The notes: generated by a model not told the origin, from the sequence alone. A DNA stretch of 64,000 nt from Owenia fusiformis (GCA_903813345.2 CAIIXF020000003.1:24441248-24505247), one strand, 5' to 3'; positions 11,714 through 23,083 are shown, counted from the first letter of the stretch. A program made the numbers and translations.

Positions 11714-11887
11714 GTCACCTTAAAAATTGGTGATATGTTGTTATAGTCTCCATCTCTTTTGTGGGCTGTGTTTGGCAGTTGGTGTTCAGTGATTGGTGGC
11801 CAGTAGTTGGCATCTGTAACAGTGCTCTGTGGTCGGCATCTGTAGCAAATGGCAGGTGGTGACATTTTGCATGTTAATGCCTTGTGC
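11714..11887 (+). repeat. Interspersed repeat family B, compact copy
   Basis: Reads TATGTCACC...GATATGTTGTTATAGTCTCC...GTGTTCAGTG...GGCATCTGTAGCAAATGG followed by GGTGGTGACATTTTGCATG and TTAATGCCTTGTGC. The same order appears at 36483-36625, 27265-27390 and 21190-21330, always on the plus strand. Confidence 0.7.
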
Positions 11888-11938
11888 AACATGTACTGCT
11901 CACCTTTGTTAGTGGTAAACAGAATACAATACAAAATA
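11888..11938 (+). repeat. 3' tail of a tRNA-derived SINE
   Basis: TACTGCTCACCTTTGTTAGTGG TAAACAGAATACAATACAAAATA matches the 3' end of the SINE at 60296-60632 (TTGCTCACCTTCATTGGTGG, then AAACAAAATACAATACAATAC). Only the tail is present, as expected for a 5'-truncated copy. Confidence 0.6.
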
Positions 11939-12488
11939 CAGGGTGGTCAAAAAAACTAGAAACCTTACACCATTTTCGTAATATCTTTGTCATTTTAAGA
12001 AATAACTTTACACAGTTGTACATCATTCAATTTCCTACCTGCCTACCTTATTTCATGACCATCAGATTGATAGTCAATGTGTTAAAGCACTTTAAAGAAC
12101 ATTCCCGGTGGCCACTATAGCGGTATAGAGGAACATGCACATGTTGTCCAAAATGTCCCTACCTATGGGGGATAGAGTGTATTAGAATGACCTCAGGACA
12201 ATTGCAGACCTCAAAGTGAGATCATCTGTACCATTCAGGCCATACCTGCTGAGGAATGCATTTGGATCGTTGACAACTGTGCAGGTTTGCCTACAGTGCG
12301 ATGATGGCCTAACCTAAAGCATGTTGTTCAAAGTGCTGTAAAATTGTGACTATCACTCTGATCATGAGATATAGTAGGGTGGTAGGAAATTAAATCTTTT
12401 ACAAATGTGTGAAATATCAGGGAGTAATCTTGTAAAATGACAAAGATATGAGGAAAATGCAGGGTTTCTATTTTTTGACCACCCTGTG
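11939..12488. mobile_element. TA-inserted foldback MITE (CAGGGTGGTC tips)
   Basis: The tips are CAGGGTGGTCAAAAAAACTA and the complement TTTTTTGACCACCCTG. The arms remain complementary for about 150 bp: ATATCTTTGTCATTTTA in the left arm against its complement near 12440, and TTTCCTACC... against GGTAGGAAA near 12390. It is flanked by TA (11937-11938 and 12489-12490). The flanks are contiguous in a local duplicate at about 13190 (AATACAAAATACAATAAATG), which shows the pre-insertion site. It is a Tc1/mariner-type non-autonomous element. Confidence 0.8.
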
Positions 12489-12490
12489 TA

Positions 12491-13600
12491 CAATGTATAT
12501 TCATAACATATTTATTCGTTTAAACATACCAAATAATTATGATATTTATTTCATGTCAAAGTACATTGTGCTACTTCAGATATGGTACAGCTATTAATAT
12601 GTATTGATGTTTTCACTGATCTGTCATCTGGTATGAAAGTTTCTTACTAAAAAGATCTGTCTGCATTTGATTAATCAAGATAAATGATCCACTGGACAAA
12701 ACAAGACATTTTTCACATTGAATTTTTAAATTAACTTGCTAATACATTGGTACTGATATATCACCAAAATAGAATGGCAGTCAAATTATTCATGATGTTT
12801 GATCATTTGTATTATTTGCAAATGTCAGATGAATATTTATATAAATTGGACCAATTGTTATTTCTCCAATAAAGATAGATTTAGGACAAAAAGATTTATA
12901 ATTTGTATTTACACATAGGATGAGGAGTATTTTTTTAAGTTTAGATGTATATTTAACATTATAAATCTTTATTTCTATCTGATTCTTCTTTTTCTTGCTG
13001 TGTTTTGCAGTGCTCTTTGATTGTGTATCCTTGTATGCCCATGTACCTGTGCATATAAAATAGCACACAGAGTGTCTTGGTCTTTAATGTTTATATACTC
13101 AAAATACTCAAAGATTAGCAATTACTGTGTGAGACTAATACTCAAATGTACTGCTAAACTTTATTTGGGGTAATTAAGAATATAATACAAAATACAATAA
13201 ATGACGATAACATATTTATTCATTTAAACATATATAATTTATTTACCTGACAAAGTACAACATTACTGCAGATTATGATACAGTTATCTATATTTTTTGT
13301 TTTCACTGGTCTGTCATGTCATCTGGTATGAAAGTTTCTTAATTGAGAGACATGTCTGTATTTGATTAATTAATTGTTCTACTGGACAAAACAAGACATT
13401 TTCACCTTGAATTATCAAATAAACTTGCAAATACCTTGGGTGTAATCTGTCACTACAAAGAAGTTCAATCACATTATTCAAGATATTTTTCAGGTGTATT
13501 ATTTGCACATGTAGTAAGGTATTGAAAAAAACTATTGATACATCTCCAATTAAGGATTTAGGACAGACAGGTTTGTAATTTGTATTTACATATAAGATGG
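12491..13600 (+). repeat. Direct duplication, two ~430-bp homologous copies
   Basis: Copy 1 (about 12491-12930) and copy 2 (about 13196-13595) align through their length: CATAACATATTTATTCGTTT / GATAACATATTTATTCATTT, CATCTGGTATGAAAGTTTCT, ACTGGACAAAACAAGACATT, and ATTTAGGACA.A.AG.TTT.TAATTTGTATTTACA. The homology also reaches left over the SINE-tail text (11888-11938 versus about 13144-13196), so the original unit was about 0.5-0.7 kb. Copies differ by many small changes, so the event is old. Minus-strand frames in both copies are not conserved and look non-coding. Confidence 0.75.
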
Positions 13601-13765
13601 CAAATATTCTGTTTCACCCCATGAATCCATATTACTCTCACAATGGTCTTTTTCCTTTTATATGTGCATACATATTTACAAACTAAACAGTACAATATGT
13701 TTTGAGCAGTTGAAATCTTCAAGTTTCAGTAGATATGTTATGACATACTCAAAGGTCTATTTATC

Positions 13766-14530
13766 CCAACGAACGAAGTTCTGTAGGGATATAGTGAAGC
13801 CCTCCATCCGTCCGTCTGTCCGTCCGTCAGTCCGTCCGTCTGTCCGGAAGATAACTCAAATACTAGTAGACGGATTTTCTTCATATGTAGTGGAAAGATG
13901 TATATTGGTGAATAGTTTTACGCAAAAAAAATTTTTTTCAAGATGGCCGCCGCTTTAAAAATGACGGGACTTTTTCGCAAAAATCATAAATTTTTCATTC
14001 TGAACCAAAGTAATTAATAATATTGTTTGAAATTTTGGTAGTATATTCACAACATTTATCTATTTCACATATATTCCGTGTTTTTCATCTGACCCCCAGG
14101 GGCCGTGTATGGGGGGACAGGAAAACAGAAATTTTCACTAATTTTTAGATCTTTCTAAAGTATAGCTTTATTATACTCAAATGAAAGGCAATTAAGAGCA
14201 GATTGCAAATATTGTATCTTTTTTTTGATTCGAGTCTCGTAAAATTCAAAATGGCCGTCTAATGTACGATTTCGCAATAATTTTTCGATCCCTTCAAAGT
14301 ATGGCTATATTATACTCAAATTGAAGGAATTTTGGAGTAGATCACAATTATGGTATTATTTTTCAGATTTGTATTTCAGAAAATTCAAAATGGCTGCTTT
14401 GCAGGAGTTTGCAATTCTAAAATCTAATTTTTTCAATTTTAACCAAAGTAATGAGTATAATTGATTAGAATTCGCTAATTGATATTTTGTTTGTTGGGAT
14501 TTGCTACTCCGCGGAGTTGCCGTTATCTAG
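13766..14530 (+). repeat. Interspersed repeat family A, full-length copy
   Basis: Starts TCCCAACGAACGAAGTTCTG, then GGGATATAGTGAAGCC and a (TCCGTC/TCCGTCTG)n stretch at 13803-13845, ATAACTCAAATAC, several AAAATGGC(C/T)G words and repeated segments (TCAAAGTATAGCT...TATACTCAAATGAAAG; TCAAAGTATGGCT...). It ends TTGTTGGGATTTGCTACTCC GCGGAGTTGCCGTTATC. The match of both ends to other copies defines the element. It has no coding frame; a 98-codon frame over the CCGTC stretch is a repeat artefact (a PSVRPSVRPSV run). Confidence 0.75.
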
Positions 14531-14626
14531 TTAGTGATATTTTCATTTCAAATATGACGGGCAATCCGATGTCAGATAACCCTTACAGAAAATCCAGGCA
14601 GTGTGCATTTTTACCTTCTATGAAAT

Positions 14627-15000
14627 CACTGGTACTCACCTAGTCACGCTGACAATATGTCAGTGTAACAAGATGGGAGAACTTCCGGGCTTCGTTTTCG
14701 GTAAGATATTTTTATAATATTGCCAATGTGACAATATTCATGAAGATCGTCAACGTAACAAAAGCGAGGTACTAAATATGTGAATTGCGTCTTTGTTAAT
14801 ATACCAAACATAGAATCGCCTGCATATTCTCAAACTAGACTATCTTCCTTAACTTTGAGCCAAATTATTGTCCACAACTTGACTCATAATTAAGTGGTGT
14901 AAAATCGAGAAATAAAAATATCTTACCGAAAACGAAGCCTGGAAGTTCTTCCATTTTGTTACGCTGACGTATCATCAGCATAACTAGGCGAGTACCAGTG
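14627..15000. mobile_element. 374-bp foldback transposon with perfect 5-bp target duplication
   Basis: The tips are CACTGGTACTCACCTAGTCA and its mirrored partner ending GAGTACCAGTG. The inner parts of the arms share CTTCGTTTTCGGTAAGATAT, so the TIRs are about 95 bp. GAAAT flanks both sides exactly (14622-14626 and 15001-15005). A 5-bp duplication with 5'-CAC tips occurs in hAT5 and in Transib/RAG-type elements. CACTGG does not match the usual CACWRTG Transib heptamer, so I leave the superfamily open. It is non-autonomous with no coding frame. Confidence 0.85.
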
Positions 15001-15354
15001 GAAATAACAAGTGGAATTTAGTAGTCATTTTGTGTTTTATTATCATTCTGCATTGTATTTCTATATGCTGTGGTGTTAAAATGTCAGCAGAAATGCATAT
15101 CCATACAATAAGCGAGTGAATTAGATAACAGATTTTTCAAAAACCCTCTCATGGTAAGTTTATAAAAACTTGTATTACCATGCTCAAAAGTGTGACTGTG
15201 CACCTCAATGTCAAGCTTTTATATTGTGTTTAAAACGCGTACCAGATTTACTCACAGCAGGTTGTCATTCACGTGTATACACACTTAGCAAACATAGCAC
15301 AATGATCTGAATTTTACAATTTCGTCCGAGAGCAAGTAATCCTCACTCATCAGA

Positions 15355-15475
15355 CTTCGCGCATGCTCAGGAGAAAATCATCAACCAATCACATTTATAA
15401 ATTAATTTTGCGCATGCGTCTTACAAGGGTGCAGAAATTCATATTTATAAACGAACCAATTTGAGAGAACCCGAT
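15355..15475 (+). promoter_or_regulatory. Promoter-like stretch (CCAAT, NRF1-like and TATA-like words)
   Basis: In an otherwise AT-rich desert this stretch carries GCGCATGC (15359-15366), CCAAT (15385-15389), TGCGCATGCGTC (15409-15420, close to the NRF1 palindrome), a TATTTATAAA box (15442-15451) and a second CCAAT (15456-15460). A transcription start would be expected near 15475-15485. It lies just upstream of the candidate exon ending at 15612. This is motif reading only. Confidence 0.4.
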
Positions 15476-15612
15476 ATCAGTCGGAGAAATCTGACGATCT
15501 ACAGAAATTCACTTCAAAAAATCAAAAGCGGACTGACGGTGTACATGTATTCTACTATGCTGGGATCTAAGATTTTCAGTATAGATAAAGTATTTTGGGA
15601 TCTTCGAATAAG
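15476..15612 (+). other. Candidate first exon ending in consensus splice donor
   Basis: The segment ends AATAAG|GTAAGT, a perfect donor (intron from 15613). The frame through it is open from about 15400 to the donor and contains ATG codons at 15545 and 15557, giving a peptide ending KVFWDLRIR. It could be coding, leaving two bases for the next exon, or be 5' UTR. Joined to 22861-22944 the frame stays open. I do not recognise the peptide. The promoter-like words just upstream and the relatively GC-rich sequence support a real gene start, but no RNA evidence is available. Confidence 0.35.
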
Positions 15613-15639
15613 GTAAGTCTTTAGTACCAAAGGGCTTTG

Positions 15640-15725
15640 TATAAAAAACCTCCTACCTCATATCGACCTACCCACCTACGTGGGACATGATACGGTCATT
15701 GAAGGGTTCAATTTAATAATTTTAA
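15640..15725 (+). repeat. Short interspersed repeat, copy 1
   Basis: GGCTTTGTATAAAAAACCTC, then CCTACCCACCTACGTGG, GACATGATACGGTCATTGAA and GGGTTCAATTTAATAATTTT recur as a direct copy at 26545-26660. Function unknown. Confidence 0.6.
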
Positions 15726-18557
15726 ATCTCAAGATAGCTGTAATTATTAACATTTCTACAATTCCGGCTTTATTTTAGATGGATGACAGGTCCATAAATA
15801 AAAGCATATGGGTGCATTGTAATGTGTAATGACCCAAGGGCGCCCCAGGGGAATAACAGACTAACGACCACGAGCATAGGTCCAACAAGCCAGATCAAGA
15901 AATTGAAAGAAAGTGTGCTAAATTCGATGCCCCGAGTGGGAATCTAACCCACCTTGGCTGTAGTAGCAACTTGCTTTCAAGAGTCATTACAAATAATAAT
16001 AATATAATGATTATCTGGTAAGATAATATCTCCTTGAAAGCCATTGGAATTAATGATCTGGAATGGATTCTGGAATGAATGGAAGCAGTTTATCAAATAC
16101 AAATTATTTTCAGCATCTGCATGGTAGAATTCTCATACAATATGTAAATCCAAGTGGAAAATGATTATGTAATGAAAATGATTGTGTCATTGAAAAAGCA
16201 AGATAATTTGTCTCCTTAGGGGAAATTTGGATTAATCATTTCCACAGATTGATGATTGAAAGTGAGTTGATTGTATTTTATAATGGCCCAGGGTGAGTAT
16301 GTATACATGTACTCCATATCCAACAGTTAAAGATGTAATAAGATGGCAGTTAGAATATTTTATTAGCTTGTACTTAGCACACAGAACAACTCTTTCATTA
16401 TTTAGCAGCAAAGCTTGTGATTAATACCAGCAAAACACAAAACAGCTAACCTCTGCAATGTTGTCATTTTAGTGGACTTTTTGAAGTCATGTGATCATGA
16501 AAGCTCTGATTGATTTACTCACACAACCGTTACACCCTTTGAAAAAATTACGAAATTAGCCCTGAATCATGCAATTATTTGCTCAATGTAAGAGTGAATT
16601 ACTCATTTTGCAGCAAATTGATTCCTTTTGAAATGCCATTTGACAATCATGTCATGTGACATGAATTCTGCTCTGGATATGAAATCAGTTTTGCAGCAAA
16701 AACACACATTTAATGACTTTATTTCCCCTTATATCATATAAAACGAACTGTTGGAAGTGTTGGTGGCTCACCATTGCAAAGAGTGTTTTTTATACAGTAA
16801 GGGAGCATATTATAATGTAAACCGAGTAAAATGGTTATATTACATCTTTAAGGCACGTGTGCTTGTGTGGATTCATCCATCATCTACTTTATGATTCCCA
16901 CTTGACTTTTGTACCCAGTTTTCAAAGAAGATAAATTAATTAGTGAAATATTATCTTGTCCATTGAGGTTTGATTCTGAATGGCTTTTAGATGCTAATAT
17001 TCAGTGTTACCTCACTTTACTATTATTCTAATTGAATTTTTCCCTTTGAGGATTAAAGTGACAATGAAATGTGTATGTGACTGTTTGAATCAGCTGTTCC
17101 TTTTAACACTTTGGTCTTCTCCCCAATTTGTTGAATAAACGCAAGGAGCTCACACATCTCAAACTCACAACCTCACGTTTACGACAAAAGCACCTTACCA
17201 AGCATGTTCAGTTTTCTAGACTCTGCTAAAAAAAGGTAATATTGCTTGGGTTTGCCCTGGGAACAGTATTTTGATCCTGCAATTGGCATTTTTCTGAAGA
17301 TTTTCAGCTCATTGATATCTTATCTCATTATATGGGGTGATATAAAATCTATATTTGTTGTTCAAGGTACAAATAAGTACCAACAAAGTAATTCTAATTC
17401 TAAATTTTGAATGTATTTTGTGTTCATAGCTGATTGTGTGTCAATCAGTTCATCAGTTAGAGTTATGGGCTTTGAGGAGGGGAGGAGGGGATTATAAGTA
17501 TGTTGCATCTACCTTGAAGGGAAATAAAGGGTGAAAATATGTTGAATTATAGCACTCATGAGAGGAGGAGGTTATGATTAATAAAGGTCCCATGCAGTTT
17601 CAACTATCTTTGCTTATATTGTAGTATTAATTAATATGTGAAAGTAATATGTTGATGATAAAACTCATTATTCAGGGACTTAAGTATGTTGTAGTTACCA
17701 TGTTGGGAAGGAGTAAAATTACATTCACTTCTATACCTATACTTATTTGAATTCAGTCTAGAAAAAATGATTTTTTGAACGTAATCTGTCAAAGTATTTA
17801 ATCGATCTACTACAACAGTGGAAATATTGCCATTGATTTATTCACAGGATTGGATTGAAAATTTGTCAGTTATGGGAGTTATTGTTGTTTTTCTTAAAAA
17901 TTCTTAGAAAACCTCACAAATTTTTTAACTATAATGTTTCATTTTACTAAGAACATACTCCATGCAATAGATATACCATTTGAGGATAACCTTCAAATCT
18001 ATTTTAAAGTCCAAAAAATTCATGAAGTAAAAGCTAATGAAAACAGTGCCACATATCATAATCTCAATTAAGTTTTTTCATTAAAATAGTGAAATAAACA
18101 TTAAATATATTTTTTGTAACCAAAAATAAAATGACCCAACAACTAAAGCTTTCACTTATACTTCCAAAGTAAACATGTAAATATCAAGCAGACACATTGT
18201 AACATTTAAAAGATAAAAAGGAAAACATACATTTTATAATATTTTCAATAACTTTAATTTCTAATATTTTTAAAAAGGAAAGGCTATAAGGTTGCTTGCA
18301 AATGTTGTGGTATGGATTAGGCTATTTTCTTTGAGAGATTTTCTGATGTTTTCTCAGAAAAAAATCTTTGATCCCCCATAGCAGATAGATAGAATCTTTC
18401 AATTCTGCCCCAAATCATTACATCAGGTTTCAAAACACTTTATTTCACCATACAATGAATCACAGATTTCTTTATTAAATATTCACAGTATACAAGAAAA
18501 AAAGAAATAAGAAAGGATTATCTCTGAGTATAGCCACGAAAGGAAAGTAACAACACA
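15726..18557. other. 2.8 kb without recognisable genes (possible large intron)
   Basis: AT-rich. A minus-strand GGTGGGTTAGATTCCCACTC at about 15930-15950 resembles a tRNA B box and may be the relic of a tRNA-derived SINE, but I find no matching A box. If the exons at 15.6 and 22.9 kb are real, this is intron. Confidence 0.35.
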
Positions 18558-18562
18558 GTAAT

Positions 18563-19351
18563 CAGGGGCGTAGGAAGGTGTAAATTCAACACTACGCCAA
18601 AAATATGAAAAAATTGTGTCAAATCTTAACGAATCAAAACGCCTCTTTTATGCTCGTAAAAGGCAATTTTTATGGTAATACCTTTCTAATTGTGCTTAAA
18701 ATGTTCGAATGTTTTTCATGATATAAAATCACCATGGAAAGCCGATCTTTTAAATCTCAACAATACAGATTAAAGAAACTAGTATGATCAATAGAAACAT
18801 GTCCGTGATCAATGATACAACATAACTCTAATGTCTTCAACTTTTTTTATAAGATAAATAAAGCCCATGCAAAAGTCAACGTGACATTTTGTGGTAAATT
18901 GTTTTTTCCTTTCAAAATAATTATTGGTGCCTAAATGCTTTATTTCCTAAAATAATAATCTATTATATTTCAAATAAAATAGAAATTAGGGTAATTGCTT
19001 TCCTAGAACTGAAGTTGAAATGTACTTTCATTTTTACTGGCTTAAACTTCCAACTATCATAACCCTCTACCCCAAATCACCTTGATTTTTACGCCAAAAA
19101 GTGCCATTTATCGTGGCCGAAGCTAGAAAAAAGTAACAGAGGAACAAAAACCTTGCAAAGAGTACTATTGAAAAAATCGAACATATTACATGGTTTCCAA
19201 AAACATTTCTTTAGTGTGCTCGAGATCACAAACAATTTATTAACAATGAGGAAATATGACTAAAGAACATAAGGAAATTATTAAGCTATTTCATTCTAGC
19301 TTTTCAACACTACGCATTGGTGTTTTGGCGTATATTGTTCCTACGCCACTG
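18563..19351. mobile_element. hAT-like non-autonomous element with 5-bp target duplication
   Basis: The tips are CAGGGGCGTAGGAAGG and TTGTTCCTACGCCACTG. GTAAT flanks exactly on both sides (18558-18562 and 19352-19356). Next to the tips, AACACTACGCCAAAA at left pairs loosely with TTTTGGCGTA...and CAACACTACGC at right. The CAGGGGCGTAG ends are typical of hAT elements, and a 5-bp rather than 8-bp duplication fits the hAT5-type group. There is no transposase frame in the 789 bp. Confidence 0.75.
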
Positions 19352-19565
19352 GTAATGTACAACAAACATTATCATTATGGCCCCTAGAGTTCTTGGGTAT
19401 TCTGTTTGACACATCCCCCTCCTTAACCATACAACATACTGTACACATTTATAGTCCATATATGGTTATGTTTTGAACATTTTGACTATATAAATAAACA
19501 GAATGTGATACATGAACAGCATAATATACTGAATAAATATGGTTTATAGAACTAGTGCCCTTGTT

Positions 19566-20096
19566 TCTCATTCAGCCTTTGCTTTTGTTAATATCAAACA
19601 TTTTTCACTCTTTCTAGCGTCTTTACCTATTTTTGTTATCTCATTCAGCCTTTGCTTTAATATCAAACATTTTTCACTCTTCTAGTGTCTTTACTTATTT
19701 TTGTTATCTCATTCAGCCTTTGCTTTAATATCAAACATTTTTCACTCTTCTGGTGTCTTTACCTATTTTTGTTCTCTCATTCAGCCTTTGCTTTAATGTC
19801 AAACATTTTTCACTCTTCTAGTGTCTTTACCTATTTTTGTTATCTCATTCAGCCTTTGCTTTAATATCAAACATTTTTCACTCTTCTAGTGTCTTTACCT
19901 ATTTTTGTTATCTCATTCAGCCTTTGCTTTAATATCAAACATTTTTCACTCTTCCAGTGTCTTTACCTATTTTTGTTATCTAATTCAGCCTTTGCTTTAA
20001 TATCATACATTTTTCACTCTTCTAGTGTCTTTACCTCTTTTTTTTATCTCATCCATCATTTGCTTCAATATCAAACATTTTACACTCTTTCAAATG
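19566..20096 (+). repeat. 68-bp tandem array, eight copies
   Basis: Units begin TCTCATTCAGCCTTTGCTTT and continue through AATATCAAACATTTTTCACT and CTAGTGTCTTTACCTATTTT. Starts lie at about 19566, 19639, 19707, 19775, 19843, 19911, 19979 and 20047, a regular 68-bp period after the first slightly longer unit. The middle copies are nearly identical and the last is the most diverged. A 70-codon plus frame at 19889-20101 is simply the array translated and is not a gene. Confidence 0.9.
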
Positions 20097-20099
20097 TGT

Positions 20100-20690
20100 A
20101 GCATCATTTATAGTAGCATTTACATTTTCATTTTCATGTCTGTAATCTCTGAGTGTCTGCTCAGCTAGGTTAGGGCCATTGTTCATGTTATTTCAGTTTT
20201 ATATGTCACATGTACCTCTTCCTTTGTACATTTGTGGGAGTAACAATTGTGGTCACTTTCTCAAAATTACTTAAAGTGCTTGTTCGCTTGTGCTTGTTCT
20301 TGGCTGTGATGCAGCCACAAAAAGCCATTCAAATGCATGCATCTTGCATTGCTTTAGAAGCGTGATATAGTTCAATGCATCATACTTCTTTCTTTGTTGT
20401 ATCATTTCCCAAACCTTGTAGATTAGTTGGTCTCTACCTATATGGTTCTTGGACAAACTTTTCTATGCTTCTTTGTTGTTGTTCCATATAGTTTGAGTCA
20501 TTATCAGTATTATTATTATACTTTATAAAAACTGGGCAGCATCCAATAATCAAACATAACTTCTGAAAAATAAAAAAGATACACAATTTAAGTAAAATAT
20601 GTCATTGTTATCGGACATTTTAATGAAACAAAATGGCAAATTAAATGAGTGATGAAATGTGTGTTAAGCTTACACATGTAGTTACTTTTG
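20100..20690. other. No recognisable feature
   Basis: Sequence between the tandem array and the next TIR element, with only short chance frames. Confidence 0.35.
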
Positions 20691-20691
20691 T

Positions 20692-22020
20692 AAGCAATAG
20701 AAGGACGTCTGTGAAGCTCCAAGTATTCTTGGCTACCCATCTATTCTGACTCTTGCCGAAGTATTCTGACCTGACCCAAGTATTCTGAGTTGACTTATTA
20801 TTTCGAATACACTCGATAGATGTCCATGTTAGTTTTTTAATCATTTTGTGGTTGGATTTATTTTATTAAAAATGTGGCTCCTGTTATTCTGGTGGTAGAG
20901 TTTTATATTTTTACTTCATTATGTTATACGTTACGTTACGTCATATTACGGCTTCACCACTGGTTGGTATTTTTACTTTTATATAAGTAATTTCAGGTTC
21001 CGACTTCCATATGTTTTTATAAAAGGCAGTTTCCTATCATATATAATGGTCACTATGAATAAAAAATCTTATTGATCGTGGATTGTTACAATAACATTTT
21101 AAAGGTAGGTGTGTGATGTTGTTCTTTGTGCGTTAACCAGAATTATATTGGGAATTCTTTTTCTTTACTATGACTGATTCTTATCAATAATTGCTAGTCT
21201 AGAAGTGGTGGGTGGCATATTGTAATAGTCTCTAACTTTCTTGTGGACGGTGTTCGTCGGTTGGTTATCGGCGTTCGGCGTCTATAACAAATTCCAGGTT
21301 ATGACATTTTGCATGTTAACTCCTTTTCAAAATACGTCGTTGTCCATATCACTAGCCAAGTTAGTGTCATAAAATCATAATGTGGAAATTATTCATTGTT
21401 ACTGTGTAGGATTTTTGTTTGCACACTATTCATTTATATTTATTTGCACGAATAAATTTGGTCTAAACTTACGTAAAAAGTAAAAAACGCACAGAAGATA
21501 CACAGTGGCTGTAAACGATATATACGTATCAGGGACGGATCTGAAAATCAAGAGAATGAGGTCCCAAATCTGAAAATTTGAACCCATTTTTATAAACAAG
21601 GGAAAAATTGTAAATGATGCACATTGAAAACGATGCACAGTAATGTCAGTTTGTTGCCTAAATTGCCCAATATATGGGGAGAAGCAGATTCTTGGACATC
21701 ACTTTTTGCCCCATCCCCCCCAACCCCCAATGTTCGCCATTACATTTCCGTGCGATTGCTTAAATCAATGATATCCAACGTTTTACATAGCGAGTTTATA
21801 AGCGGTTTCCTAACATTAATCTCAGGAGCCATCTATTGTGTATAATAGAATCCATCGATAAAATATTTTTAAAAAAAACTAACGTGGACATCTATCGAGT
21901 GCATTCAAAAAAATAAGTCAACTCAGAATACTTGGGCCAGGTCAGAATACTTCGGCAAGAGTCAGAATAGATGGGTAGCCAAGAATACTTGGGCTTTGAC
22001 AGATGTGCGTCATTGCTTCA
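20692..22020. mobile_element. TIR element with internally repetitive arms (AGTATTCTGA words)
   Basis: The left arm (20692 to about 20845) and right arm (about 21868-22020) are inverted copies: TTGGCTACCCATCTATTCTG, ACTCTTGCCGAAGTATTCTG and CACTCGATAGATGTCCATGT all have complements at right. Each arm contains the word AAGTATTCT(GA/TG) four times at about 20-bp spacing, like transposase-binding subterminal repeats. The interior (about 1 kb) holds a family B copy and no transposase. Target duplication not determined. Confidence 0.75.
21190..21335 (+). repeat. Interspersed repeat family B, diverged copy
   Basis: GGTGGGTGGCATATTGTAAT followed by AGTCTCTAACTTTCTTGTGG, CGGCGTTCGGCGTCTATAAC and TGACATTTTGCATGTTAACT: the family B order in plus orientation, lying within the TIR element. 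Confidence 0.55.
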
Positions 22021-22860
22021 AGCCATACTTATGTTTATTCAAGACCCATATCATTCTTTTGATCGAGTCTTATTAGTTATCTGACACATTGCTATTTCAG
22101 AGAAAATAATTTATTGCTCAATTGTTATTAAATGTCTTTGAGAAATTCAGCGCAATAATTTAATAGGTATTCTTATTGCTATTTTAATTTTTCATTTCTA
22201 TCAAGTCATATATTTTCATTTTATCATGAATAAGTTCCAGGCAGGATATCATTGAGACAACAACCTCTCCATATGGAATACTTAAAGCATTGAATATACA
22301 GTCAAGCATAGAATCCCGAGAAAACATGGCTAATTTTTTATCGGCCCAAATAAATGAAAAGCACTATTTGAGATAAATTAATGATATAACAACTATAATA
22401 ACAATTAATGATATAACTAATTACTTATCTATCTGTTTTACTGATAATTTAAAAACTTAAATTCACACTAAATTAATTTTAACAAAGACAAATGAATGCT
22501 AGATGCGATCTTTAAGGATTGCCTACCCACTTGATTTTTTGAAACCCAATTTTTCACATAATTTCTTCCATCATTAATCTTGTAAAATCATACATCAGCT
22601 ACTTAAGAAAACAATTTCTTTTGGCATTACATGTTCTTAAATTACATGTTTGTATATCTTCAAACATATTGGAACCATCTGTATAGGTCTTCCTGATGAC
22701 TGTTGCGAATTATCTTGTCAGTCTAGTGGACTGTTATGATGGCATAATTAAACACATCATTAAATTTAATCATAATAATCAAAAATTAACTTAATTTCCC
22801 TGCACCAATATATCCATGCAATTTACACATTTACTTAACTATATTATTTATATCATGCAG
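22021..22860. other. No recognisable feature (possible intron)
   Basis: AT-rich sequence that leads into the candidate splice acceptor TTTATATCATGCAG at 22860. Confidence 0.35.
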
Positions 22861-22944
22861 GTTTTCATTCAAAATACTCTTCATTCACTGGTCAGTATCA
22901 AGCAAAGGTAAAGGCCGTAACTTTCACATCAAAGATGGTGGATG
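22861..22944 (+). other. Candidate internal exon
   Basis: Bounded by ATCATGCAG| upstream and |GTAAGTGTCG downstream, both good consensus sites 84 bp apart. Two of three frames are open. One continues the open frame of the 15612 exon (one base borrowed). Alternatively translation could begin inside it at ATG 22935, in a good context (AAAGATGG), giving MVD plus one base before the donor. That phase-1 end is compatible with the candidate terminal exon at 36697. The product is not recognised. Confidence 0.35.
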
Positions 22945-23083
22945 GTAAGTGTCGATTTCAATATTTTTAGCGTTCATCGAATTAAAGTATGTTATAGTTG
23001 ACATAATGCTTTGATATTTGAATTATATCAGGCATATATGACATGGAAACTCTGGAGTATGATCATTTGTTCATATATCATGC

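Noticed and set aside
13662-13958. 98-codon plus frame with a PSVRPSVRPSV run
   Set aside because: It is the CCGTC microsatellite head of family A in translation, with no other protein-like sequence.
15930-15955. Minus-strand tRNA B-box-like GGGTTAGATTCCCAC
   Set aside because: No A box or stems found at tRNA spacing.
19889-20101. 70-codon hydrophobic frame
   Set aside because: Lies wholly in the 68-bp tandem array; the frame exists because 68 bp lacks stops in that reading.
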